Notes under the pieces: model-generated
The model's input: the letters and a program-made list of their open reading frames with translations, nothing else
What the model was told of the DNA's origin: nothing
Databases searched by the model: none
Translations under genes and position numbers: made by a program
Part shown: piece by piece, positions 11,517-20,778 of the stretch
Numbering within the stretch: the first letter of the stretch is position 1
Layout: every line of letters begins with the position of its first letter
Source of the DNA: Nitzschia sp. DOCU1
Lineage: Eukaryota > Bacillariophyta > Bacillariophyceae > Bacillariales > Bacillariaceae
DNA: 64,000 bases
NCBI GenBank assembly: GCA_951394045.1
Contig: OX595985.1
Span: 5,642,001 to 5,706,000 of the forward strand
Direction of reading: 5' to 3'

Positions 11517-12860
11517 TTATGCAGTCATGTCAGCACGACCAGTCGAGAGAGCAGTCAACTGACACTTGAGGATATTGAGTGTAGTCATGGCTGTATGAAC
11601 GTCCAGGGACCATGGTAGTCGCTTGAAATTCTTGCAACGGAGCTCGGCATGGAGCATCCCTCGAAGAATATCACGCTCAACCGCTTCCGCTGCCTCATGA
11701 TCTGGCAGATCGGACTCAAGCAAATCCGACGCCCGCTGATACACACCATGTAGTTCCAGGTATTCGCTGAGGGCATTCGTGTATTTAATGATCAACGGAG
11801 GCACATCCGTTCGTACGTGCCGAGCAGATGGAGATGCCACGGCCACAGGAGCGCGGTCGAATATTCCAGGAAGACGCAAATCCACGAACGCCCCACGATG
11901 ATCAGAAAAGATACGCTGATTGAAGGGCTCTATACCAGCAGCCTTGATGTGTGGCACCAGGCGAGGCGAGACAAAAATGTAATCGACACGCTTCTTGCCC
12001 CGTGCATAGGTGGGTCGCTCTGTCTCCAGGCCATGACGGTAGGAATGGCAATCCGTTAAGTCCCCAGCATCCAATACCTGTTGCATTCCAGCGGTAGAGA
12101 GCCCGATCTCTTCATTAAAATCCCCCATCAAGATTAAATCCTCACCTGCATCGCGAATAGATTTAACATGGGCTGCGAGGGCCGACACGAAGAGTTGTCT
12201 AGGATTAGGGCTAGCGATTCCCTGCTCCCGGTACATGGCACGTTGCTGCTCATACAGCGTGGTATCCCCTTGATCCCCTCGTTCTTGAACCACTCGATAG
12301 GCGACCACCACATGTACTAGGCGACTATCCCGACCCAACAAGGTAAACCCACACCACCGACCCATAGGATCCGCATACGGAGACCGACATCTTCCGACGA
12401 GACGGTTAGTCAAACCCAGCAACAAACCCCCAGGTTTGTCCGGCCCTGCAAAGGGAAGTTCTGAATGACCGAATTGTAACTTGCTTTGCTGCCATATTTT
12501 CCGACTGTAGGCATGAAACAACGAACGCACCGATGGCAGCTGGGAGTTGATCTTGGTTTCTGCGAAGCCAAAACTGTCGGCATTAATTTCGTCCATTTGG
12601 TGCAAGACGTCGCCTATATCCATCCCGTCATCACCCAGCCGAATACCATTAACATTTTGGAAGTAGATTCGGATTACTTGGTCTCTCCAGGTTGCCTCTT
12701 TGCCTTCATCAACTAGGGAAAGTAAGCTGTCCAAGTCATCGCCATACGGTTGGTTTGTGCGTAAATTGCCAGGAGTGAGACTCGCCCGGCGCCGAGAGTG
12801 GTTACGCTTGATATTACGAGGCCTGGTGGAGCGAGGGGAATATGGGACCGAGGCAACCAT
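11517..12860 (-). pseudogene. LINE ORF2 N-terminus: AP-type endonuclease domain
   Basis: Starts at ATG 12860. Exonuclease-endonuclease-phosphatase fold motifs are visible: I-Y-F-Q-N-V-N-G-I (Asn site), F-A-E-T-K (Glu site), L-I-L-M-G-D-F-N-E-E (GDFN), R-V-D-Y-I-F-V-S (Asp) and F-S-D-H-R-G (SDH). All catalytic residues seem present. It nicks target DNA for target-primed reverse transcription. The frame ends in TAA at 11517-11519, but the same frame stays open for 15 codons to the next Met (11471) and on into the RT domain, so the TAA splits one ORF2. Confidence 0.82.
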
Positions 12861-12868
12861 GGTGACTG

Positions 12869-15063
12869 TTATTGCTGAGAGCGGTCTACCCGAGGATCGG
12901 GAGCAGCTCGAGGCGGAGGAATTGGTGCCGCAGGGTGGGCATCCACCATCGTTTCATCATGCGAATCACGGCTTGGAGAACGGGTAGTAGCCGAGGGCGT
13001 GGACGGAGCGTTGGGGGCCGGACGGATGGGCGACTGGATAGGATGCGATTGACGTTTGCGAGCCTCACCTGGTGGCGCCTTCTGAGGAGTGACCGGAAGG
13101 GCAGCGGCAGCAGAAGGAGGGGCGGCAACAGCCGGGGCAGGCGCAAGGACCACAGGAACTGGTGGCACAGGCGGGGCGGGTGGAACTGAAGCCACAGGCG
13201 GGGCAGGAACCGGAGCTGATGGCAAGGGCGCAACTGAAGGGAGGTGTTTCAGAATTGTACTCATCATCTGCAGCATCATGTCAGTTTGACGAGCCTGGAC
13301 TTCCGCTTGTTTCATCTGAAAGGCGGTCTGTTGGCGGTGCGATTCTGTTTGTTGCTCCAGCATGGCACTTATTTGCTCAGATTGCTTTGTCAGGACCGAC
13401 TCGAAGTTGGTGAGAACCGTGCTCATTGCCTCGGAGTAGACGCTCTTACCGGCCGAGCGTCCGGCAATAGAAGTCTCATCATTGGCAGGGGTCACGATTC
13501 GAAGGGAAGGCTTCGAACTTTTCACTGTGGCAGCATAAGTATTTGTCGTGGCGTGGGTGCTTACGGAAGCGGCATTGTTAAGGTCTTGTGGAGTGGCGGT
13601 AGCAGCAGATTCAGAGGCTTGAACGGCCGAAAGATCAAACATACTAGGAGCAGGGCGAGCGGTTTTCGCAAGAAGAGCCCCACCTGGGCCAGCAAGGATT
13701 TGTTCATGTTGGTGAACGCGTTCCATAATGGCATTCACTCGTTCAGGCCCCGTCGAGCGGCGAGCCGAACCAAATTGAAGATGTGGCCATTGCTGGTAGG
13801 CATCAAGATATTTGGTCGTAGCCATGGTACGCGAAAGAATTCGGTTAGGACGGTCTCGGCTTCGGCAAATTTGTCGGCATGAACAACTAGGATGTGGCGC
13901 CCATTGCGATTGGTCGACTCTGTACATTCAATTGAGTGGAAGTATCCAGATTTCTCTAACTGCTGACGCATCGTTAGTTGGGTTCCTGGAGCATTCGGGA
14001 ATACGTACGAAGGTCAGACTAGGGCTATATAATTGCAATCACCCCTGAAGGCCCATTCGGCGGAATTCCAATGATTGCTTGCGTGACTCATATTCAGTAG
14101 ATTTTCCTTAAGTAGAAATTCCTTAAGGAAAATTTCCTTAAGGAAAGTAGATTTTCCTGATTAAGTAAATTTTCCTTAATCGGTCGGTCGTCGGACGGAC
14201 CATTTAAGGAAATTTTCCTGAATGTCTTCCGAAGGGTCGGTCGTCGGACGGACCAAATTAAGGAAATTTTCCTGAATGTAGAGAACGGTCGGTCATTGGA
14301 CAGACCGCGGGTTTGACAGACAATTGAGAACACGTGAGAGAAAAATAATTAATAGGTTACGACATGGATTACCACACTAGCTTAATAAGACGAAGTTTGC
14401 AGATGCGGTGCACGCTTTTTGAGTTGTTGTGTTTTGTGTTGTTGTGTGTTGTGTTTTGCTGCGGTCGCGTCGTTGCACTTTCAGAAATCTTTCTACGGCG
14501 CCTGCCCGCTGTGATGAATCATTATGACTGTTGATATTCAGGAAAATCTACTGAATGACTTTTGGAATCATTATGACTTTTGATATTAAGGAAAATCTAC
14601 TGAATGACTTTTGGAATTCAGTAGAATCAACTGACATTAAGGAAAAAATCCTTAAGGAAAATTTCCTTAAGGAATTTCTACTTAAGGAAAATCTACTGAA
14701 TATGAGTCACGCGAGCAATCATTGGAATTCCGCCGAATGGGCCTTCAGGGGTGATTGCAATTATATAGCCCTAGTCTGACCTTCGTACGGATTCCCGAAT
14801 GCTCCTGGAATGACCATTTCCCATGCCGCAGGGTGCAAATACATAACGGCGATCGAATTCAACTTGTGCACAAAAACATTATGGTTGCCGACCAATCGCG
14901 CGAAGTTGTCAAGTCCACATTCTTTCTCGAAGCCAATGGGAATCAACTCGTATTGGAACGATCCTGGAGGAATGAGTGGGAGCAATTTCTTAACAACACC
15001 AAGACTTCGGCGAGAGCAAACCTGTAATTGGAGAACGGAGAATTTTAGTATTCTCACGTACAT
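12869..15063 (-). pseudogene. LINE ORF1, split by MITE and frameshift
   Basis: N-terminal part lies at 14811-15063 (ending W-E-M-V before the insertion); the next part at 13735-13982 begins Q-L-T-M-R-Q-Q-L-E-K in the minus strand. A frame break at about 13825-13832 separates F-F-R from A-T-T-K-Y-L-D-A, after which the frame runs 13820-12869. The C-terminal half has a Gln-rich helical stretch (about 13300-13420) likely to form a coiled coil and then a Pro/Ala-rich tail. LINE ORF1 proteins usually bind element RNA; no zinc knuckle is visible. It ends with TAA at 12869-12871, 8 nt before the ORF2 ATG. Confidence 0.65.
13983..14810. mobile_element. MITE-like element inside LINE ORF1
   Basis: Long terminal inverted repeats: left arm from 13983 (ttcctggagcattcgggaat...) and right arm ending 14810 match for well over 120 nt, through gaaggtcagactagggc and tcaggggtgattgcaatt to the ttaaggaaattttcc motifs. 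The interior is AT-rich with many short ttaaggaaa/tttccttaa palindromes and has no real ORF. Removing it joins the LINE ORF1 reading frame, so the LINE was there first. No target duplication is obvious at either edge. Confidence 0.85.
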
Positions 15064-15180
15064 TTCTCAGATAAAGTGAGTTACTTAGAATATGAAAATA
15101 CATAATTTCTCATAGTCGAATGCTTACTTAGTAGAGGGGGTATGGGACAAGGGCGGATCGATCACTCCAAAAAGTACGGT
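15064..15180. other. Short spacer between LINE and gypsy1
   Basis: AT-rich, no ORF. Possible 5' end of the LINE; ends at the gypsy1 target duplication. Confidence 0.4.
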
Positions 15181-15185
15181 ATGTA

Positions 15186-15451
15186 TGCAGTGGACGTCAG
15201 GAAACGCCACTTCCCCGCGGGCATTCCTATTAGTCACGAAGGGCCATTCCTATTAGTCACGAATGGAGGAGAAGCGTAACGACTTCGATCTCCCGCGGGG
15301 CGAATCCCGAAGACAGACGAAAGTGCAGGCGAAGCTTCGGATTCAAAGGATTCAATCGTATATTGCTGGCTTTCCAGGCCATCGACGATAGCACGTAAAA
15401 TAGGCTCACAAATCACCATACAACACAACCTTCTCTTAGTGAGTTCGTGCA
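15186..15451 (+). repeat. gypsy1 5' LTR
   Basis: About 266 bp, TG...CA. Contains an internal direct duplication of cattcctattagtcacgaa at about 15221-15263, also present in the 3' LTR, so the duplication predates this insertion. Confidence 0.85.
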
Positions 15452-15453
15452 TT

Positions 15454-15470
15454 CTGATCAGAGCAAGTAC
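15454..15470 (+). promoter_or_regulatory. Candidate gypsy1 primer-binding site
   Basis: The sequence tgatcagagcaagt just after the LTR end resembles the initiator-Met tRNA 3' end complement (tggtatcagagc) used by many LTR elements. Match is partial, so the tRNA identity is inference. Confidence 0.4.
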
Positions 15471-15543
15471 GCTCGCTACGCAGAAGTACGCTGCTAAGTA
15501 AAAACACGAAAACACCTCTCGCGAGAAATAAGCAAGCTACGCA

Positions 15544-18500
15544 ATGGACGACGACAACCACGCTGTTTTCCCTCTTATTTTAAAGGATTCCTCCAATGAG
15601 TATCCTGTGAAGTGGAAGGTGGCAAATACCACCTATGAGGCTCATTTGAGCCGGCTCGATCGTATCGTGTCTGGGGCAGTGATTCAGCATTGCCACCAAG
15701 TTCTCCATCGTGTGAGAGATGCAGTCGCCTCGGCAGCTCACATGGGACCCTCTCTATTCAGGGTTTTCCCCCGTACTTTGAGTATCCCTTTGACTTCGAT
15801 CTGGGATCAAGTTCTTGCCGATCCTCTGCATGTTGGGCAAGGTCAAAATACGAGAGAGGACTTCGAAGTCTTCGCCAAGGCTTTTGTGGCAGCTCATACT
15901 TCGCCTGAGGAACGTTACGACGCTGTAATGCAGCTGAGAACGTACACAAAGCCCCGTCAGATGATGGTCCGAGCCTTTTTTGCTCGTCTTTGCGAGATTA
16001 ACGGCTATATCGAGTGGATGCCCGGTAATGAGGCACCACTTAATGAGCAACAGCTACTCCAAGCTTTGTTCGAAGGCATGCCATTGGCATGGAAACACCG
16101 TTTTACGGCTGCGGGAAATTCCCCTTCCGCCACTAATCGTGGTAAGATGCTATATTACTTTGCTATGCAGGAGCGCCAGGCCGCCGAAAAGGAGCACTTA
16201 AATACCAGGAAACAACGTGCTTCTAGGCAGCAATCAACAGAGCAAGGTGGGAAGCATAATGCTGGCTCGAAACGCCGTCGAAATGGGCATCGCAAGCGTG
16301 CCAATTTTAATGACGGTCCGGCAAAGAAACGCAGTACTCGAATTGGAGACGAGGTCGACTGCCCAGTGCATCCGGACGCCGGACACAAGTGGGGTGAATG
16401 CTTTGCAAACGCCTTCAACAAAAATAAGAAAGCAAAGGCTACTGGAGCTTTCAAAAAGAAGGACAAAGATGGGGACAAGTCCCAATCCAAGTCTGTATCG
16501 TTCATAGTCGAGTCTCCCCAAGGTGGCTCGAAAAATGACGCCGAAAACGACGCCTTTATGGTGACATTGCAAGACAATGTTTCCAACATGTCGATTGATT
16601 CAGTCATCAATCCGCCTGACAAGGAATGTAAGTCCTACGCGATAACGACGTCTTTCGTCACTGATGTGGTGCCTACCATCTCTCATGCTATTGATCTCTT
16701 TGATCCTATGATCTTAGAAGAATCTGGCGCGTCGTTCGGCGACGACGTTGGAATATACATGGCTGAGATGAACGAAGCATACCTTTCTGGAGGTGGCTTA
16801 GAGAGCACAACTACTATATCAGATAATATTTTAGAAACTAATGTTTCATCGCGATTACGACCTGCGTCGTTAGCTATAGTAGCTAGTATCCAAGGATGCG
16901 CGACACGAACACCTTTGAAGGTATTATTCCATAGTGGGAGTGAGATCACATTGTTATCTCGCACCGCATTACCAACCGGTTGCAATCCTGAGCACGCCGA
17001 CGCGCGAGCTTTATTTGGCATCGGTACAGCGCAGAGTAAACTCAAAGTGCGCCTTGAAAAAGTTAGATTCCCTGAATTCTCGCCCACGCAGTGCGTTGAT
17101 AAACCTATTAGCGCGCACGTCGTGAACGCTTTAGGCCCGTACGATCTCGTTCTCGGAACAGACGTACTTGTACCTCTAGGTATTGATGTCCAATCGACAA
17201 CGCGAACAATATCCTGGCTCGGAAATTTCGTGCCTCGGAAGCCTAAAGATCACTTCGACCGTGATATTGAAAATAAGGAATTAACCGCATTTTGCTATTA
17301 CATAGACACTCCTTATTCCTCACATTACGAGGCCATTTCTAATGTCTTCACGATTACACGTCCACGCGACGAAATCAAGCAGTCAAAATACGAGATTGCA
17401 AATCCCGCTGATGTTGCCAAGCAGCAACTTCATTTGACGCCGTCACAACGCGACGACTTGACTAAGGTTATTAGTAAATACGAAGCACTCTTTAATGGCA
17501 CGCTCGTCAATACTGGACACCTGCCTACTTTTCGTAAGAAAGTGCACTTAGACTTACTACCTGGTAGTACGCCTTTCCGTAGTCGACCATTTCCGGTCCC
17601 GGAACGTAATAAAGCCGTCTTCAAAGCTGAATTAGATCGCTTAGAAGAAATTGGCGTGCTTTCACGCTGCGGCCCATCCGAATGGCTAGCGCCTACTTTC
17701 ATCATTCCAAAGAAAGATGGACGAGTGCGCTGGGTCAGCGACTTTCGCGCCCTAAACAAATGCATCAAGCGTAAAGTCTATACGATTCCCAAAATACACG
17801 ATATTTTAAAGAAACGTTCAGGCTATAAGTTCTTCACTAAGCTTGACATCTCGATGCAATTTTACACCTTTGAACTCGATGACGAGTCGAAAGAATTGTG
17901 TACTATTGTCACACCTTTTGGTAACTATCGTTACAATAGACTACCTATGGGAGTCAAACAATCTCCTGACATCGCTCAAGAAGCAATGGAAGATGTTCTT
18001 CGAGAAATCGAGGATGCCGAAGTCTACATCGACGACGTTGGTATTTTTTCGAACTCGTGGGAAGCTCATTTGAAAACTCTCGATAGAGTACTCACAATTC
18101 TCCAACGCGAGAATTTCACTATCAATCCCCTTAAGTGCGAATGGGGCATAACAGAGACAGATTGGCTGGGCTATTGGCTCACACCAATTGGGCTTAAACC
18201 CTGGAAGAAAAAGATAACAGCGATTTTAAATCTCAGTTGTCCTACGACTATTCCAGAGCTTCGCTCCTTCATTGGCGCGGTCACTTTCTATCGTGACATG
18301 TTCCCACGGCGATCGCACATCTTAGCGCCGCTTACGGCTCAGGTCGGAAAACGCAAACTCGTTTGGACCGTACAATGTCAACAAGCTTTTGACGAAGCCA
18401 AAGCAATGTTAGCTAAGGACGTCCTCGTCCACTACCCAGACCATAATAAAGCATTTCACGTTTACTGTGATGCCAGCGACCGCCAGCTCGGCGCTGCAAT

Positions 18501-20172
18501 CTTTCAAGATGGTAAACCCGTCGCATATTACTCACGTAAGTTAAATCCTGCTCAACGCAACTACACTGTTGGCGAAAAGGAAATTCTCTCCATTGTCGAG
18601 ACTTTAAAGGAGTATCGCTCCATGTTATTTGGTTGTCGTGAACTACATGTTTACACCGACCATAAAAACTTAACCTTTAATCGCTTAACGACGCAACGTG
18701 TCATGCGATGGCGTATGTTCTTAGAAGACTTTGCGCCCATCTTTCATTATATCAAAGGCGAAGATAATACTCTCGCCGATGCACTTTCCCGACTGCCAAT
18801 CACTGAAAGGCAGAGTAGCGGATATAAGGATCCTATCGACCAATATCGGTCGAGTATCGTTCTTGACAGCGTGAAAGAAGTAGACGCTGATGAATTGACG
18901 TCGTCGCGAGACATGCTCTCGTTCCATTCATTCTATTCTATAGTAGTGGACGACCCCGATCTGGTAGATTGTTTCTTTCACCTTCCTGACCAAACAGGAC
19001 ATAACTTCGTACTTAGCTACGATAAAATAGTTGAGGCTCAAGAGCGGGACGCCGTTCTACAAGCCGCAGCTGCAAATGATCCACAGCGATATGAGCAAAG
19101 ATTATTGGCGCCTGACACAAACGTGTGGTGCTATACGCCGCCAGACAAACCCTGGAAAATTTATCTTCCACTAGAGTTATTGGAGGATGGTATCCAATGG
19201 TACCATTATGCTTTGAGCCATATTGGTGGCTCTCGTCTCTACGACACAATGGCAAAGCATTTCTACAATCCTAGATTAAAAGCTCGCACTGAAGAATTAG
19301 TGCAGCGATGCGACACATGCCAACGCATGAAATTAACGGGCCGAGGACACGGTCTATTAGCTCCAAAGGAGGCACCATTATTACCATGGCGAGATGTTGC
19401 AGTTGATCTCATCGGACCATGGGAAATTGATGTTGGAAACCACGTCGTTTCATTTTCGGCTTTGACGATGATTGATCTCGTCACCAATTTGACGGAAATC
19501 GTGAGAATCGAAAATAAGAGCGCCGCACACATCGCGCAACTCTTCGAACAAGGATGGCTCGCCCGCTATCCTATGCCCCAGGCCATTATTTATGACCAAG
19601 GCTCTGAGTTCACGGGTTATCATTTTCAGCAAATGTGCGCTCGCAATCATATTGAAAGGCGCCCAATTTCCACGAAGAATCCTCAAGCCAATGCTGTATG
19701 CGAACGCATGCACCAAACCATAGGTAATTCACTACGTACATTGCAGACGCTCAATCCACCTGCTGGAGTAGTGACGGCAGCGCAAATGGTAGATGCTGCT
19801 ATTGCCGAAGCAATGTTTGCTCATCGAGCATCCTATAGCGAATCTCTAGGATCCACGCCAGGCTCTATAGCTTTCGGCAGAGACATGATTCTCAATATAC
19901 CCATTATCGCAGATCTCATCTCGATACGACAAAAGCGACAGCAGCTCATAGATGATCGATTGATCAAAGCGAATCGACAACGATTTGCATACGACTACGC
20001 CGTTGGAGACCAAGTTCTCAAGTTGGTCTACAAGCCTAACAAGCTACAGCCTCGAGCTGAAGGACCATACCCTATTACTCGTGTACATACTAATGGCACT
20101 GTTACGATACGTCTATCACCATTCGTGATTGAACGCATCAATATCCGCCGTGTGAAACCATATCGGCAATAG
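15544..20172 (+). CDS. gypsy1 Gag-Pol polyprotein
   Basis: 1542 residues in one frame. Gag at about 1-300 with a Lys-rich region and a Cys/His cluster (C-P-V-H-P-D-A-G-H-K-W-G-E-C) that may bind nucleic acid. Protease site at residue 463 reads F-H-S-G-S-E: the catalytic Asp expected in D-S/T-G is His (codon cat at 16930-16932). RT has F-T-K-L-D-I-S and V-Y-I-D-D-V; RNase H has V-Y-C-D-A-S-D and Y-T-D-H-K-N. Integrase has an HHCC finger (C-D-T-C-Q-R-M) and Asp-Asp-Glu in V-A-V-D-L-I-G-P, Y-D-Q-G-S-E-F and A-V-C-E-R-M. No chromodomain. The ORF is otherwise full length, so the protease change may be its only coding lesion. Confidence 0.92.
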   Translation: MDDDNHAVFPLILKDSSNEYPVKWKVANTTYEAHLSRLDRIVSGAVIQHCHQVLHRVRDAVASAAHMGPSLFRVFPRTLSIPLTSIWDQVLADPLHVGQGQNTREDFEVFAKAFVAAHTSPEERYDAVMQLRTYTKPRQMMVRAFFARLCEINGYIEWMPGNEAPLNEQQLLQALFEGMPLAWKHRFTAAGNSPSATNRGKMLYYFAMQERQAAEKEHLNTRKQRASRQQSTEQGGKHNAGSKRRRNGHRKRANFNDGPAKKRSTRIGDEVDCPVHPDAGHKWGECFANAFNKNKKAKATGAFKKKDKDGDKSQSKSVSFIVESPQGGSKNDAENDAFMVTLQDNVSNMSIDSVINPPDKECKSYAITTSFVTDVVPTISHAIDLFDPMILEESGASFGDDVGIYMAEMNEAYLSGGGLESTTTISDNILETNVSSRLRPASLAIVASIQGCATRTPLKVLFHSGSEITLLSRTALPTGCNPEHADARALFGIGTAQSKLKVRLEKVRFPEFSPTQCVDKPISAHVVNALGPYDLVLGTDVLVPLGIDVQSTTRTISWLGNFVPRKPKDHFDRDIENKELTAFCYYIDTPYSSHYEAISNVFTITRPRDEIKQSKYEIANPADVAKQQLHLTPSQRDDLTKVISKYEALFNGTLVNTGHLPTFRKKVHLDLLPGSTPFRSRPFPVPERNKAVFKAELDRLEEIGVLSRCGPSEWLAPTFIIPKKDGRVRWVSDFRALNKCIKRKVYTIPKIHDILKKRSGYKFFTKLDISMQFYTFELDDESKELCTIVTPFGNYRYNRLPMGVKQSPDIAQEAMEDVLREIEDAEVYIDDVGIFSNSWEAHLKTLDRVLTILQRENFTINPLKCEWGITETDWLGYWLTPIGLKPWKKKITAILNLSCPTTIPELRSFIGAVTFYRDMFPRRSHILAPLTAQVGKRKLVWTVQCQQAFDEAKAMLAKDVLVHYPDHNKAFHVYCDASDRQLGAAIFQDGKPVAYYSRKLNPAQRNYTVGEKEILSIVETLKEYRSMLFGCRELHVYTDHKNLTFNRLTTQRVMRWRMFLEDFAPIFHYIKGEDNTLADALSRLPITERQSSGYKDPIDQYRSSIVLDSVKEVDADELTSSRDMLSFHSFYSIVVDDPDLVDCFFHLPDQTGHNFVLSYDKIVEAQERDAVLQAAAANDPQRYEQRLLAPDTNVWCYTPPDKPWKIYLPLELLEDGIQWYHYALSHIGGSRLYDTMAKHFYNPRLKARTEELVQRCDTCQRMKLTGRGHGLLAPKEAPLLPWRDVAVDLIGPWEIDVGNHVVSFSALTMIDLVTNLTEIVRIENKSAAHIAQLFEQGWLARYPMPQAIIYDQGSEFTGYHFQQMCARNHIERRPISTKNPQANAVCERMHQTIGNSLRTLQTLNPPAGVVTAAQMVDAAIAEAMFAHRASYSESLGSTPGSIAFGRDMILNIPIIADLISIRQKRQQLIDDRLIKANRQRFAYDYAVGDQVLKLVYKPNKLQPRAEGPYPITRVHTNGTVTIRLSPFVIERINIRRVKPYRQ

Positions 20173-20278
20173 AGGGTTTTTTCTCTCATGCAAGTTTTCC
20201 CTCTCTCATAAATGATACATCTCATTTTTTTTATTATCCTTATTTCCTACATCATGGAAATTGAGTTCGGTCACCCTT

Positions 20279-20290
20279 GGAAAGGCAGGA
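20279..20290 (+). other. gypsy1 polypurine tract
   Basis: Purine-rich ggaaaggcagga immediately 5' of the 3' LTR, the usual plus-strand primer position. Confidence 0.55.
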
Positions 20291-20546
20291 TGCAGTGGAC
20301 GTCAGGAAACGCCACTTCCCCGCGGGCATTCCTATTAGTCACGAAGGGCCATTCCTATTAGTCACGAATGGAGGAGAAGCGTAACGACTTCGATCTCCCG
20401 CGGGGCGCATCCCGAAGACAGACGAAAGTGCAGGCGAAGCTTCGGATTCAAAGGATTCAATCGTATATTGCTGGCTTTCCAGGCCATCGACGATAGCACG
20501 TAAAATAGGCTCACAAATCACCATACAACACAACCTTTTCTCTTAG
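20291..20546 (+). repeat. gypsy1 3' LTR, main part
   Basis: Matches the 5' LTR up to ctcttag and then stops. The remaining 12 bases of the LTR (tgagttagtgca) are found at 24274-24285, after the inserted element. Confidence 0.85.
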
Positions 20547-20778
20547 GGATGTAAAGTATTCTGGCAGAAGTTCCAGCCAATCATTTCATATTAATGGTGT
20601 CTTAATAGTGTCCTCGTGCCTAATCGGAAGACCTTCAAATATTAACACGACACAATTAAATTCATACATAGATTCAAAGTCGAGCAAGGCATGCTTTTCC
20701 CTCCACAAAAGGGTGCCCACAACGAAAACAAATGCACCCATTTCCCATTGCGACTGTCACATTGATTGAGATTCCGTA

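Larger units (their letters stand above)
6731..15063 (-). mobile_element. Decayed APE-type LINE retrotransposon
   Basis: Minus-strand element in the order ORF1, ORF2 (endonuclease, reverse transcriptase, RNase H, zinc knuckle, long C-terminal tail). It has at least five lesions: a terminal-inverted-repeat insertion in ORF1, a frame break near 13828, in-frame TAA codons at 11517-11519 and 9564-9566, and a 10-bp near-duplication at about 7652-7661. Coding similarity across every break is continuous, so it is one old insertion and not several genes. The outer ends and target duplication are not resolved. Present as a fossil; it cannot encode its proteins as written. Confidence 0.85.

Noticed and set aside
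3418..11519. Reassigned stop codons (TAA/TAG as Gln) as the explanation for in-frame stops
   Set aside because: gypsy1 and other intact ORFs end normally at TAG/TAA at family-typical positions, so the standard code is used; the in-frame stops are local lesions.
20547..20560. atgtaaag after the main 3' LTR block as the gypsy1 target duplication
   Set aside because: The LTR end (tgagttagtgca) followed by atgta at 24274-24290 fits the 5' LTR better; the match at 20549 is then chance or part of the insert end.
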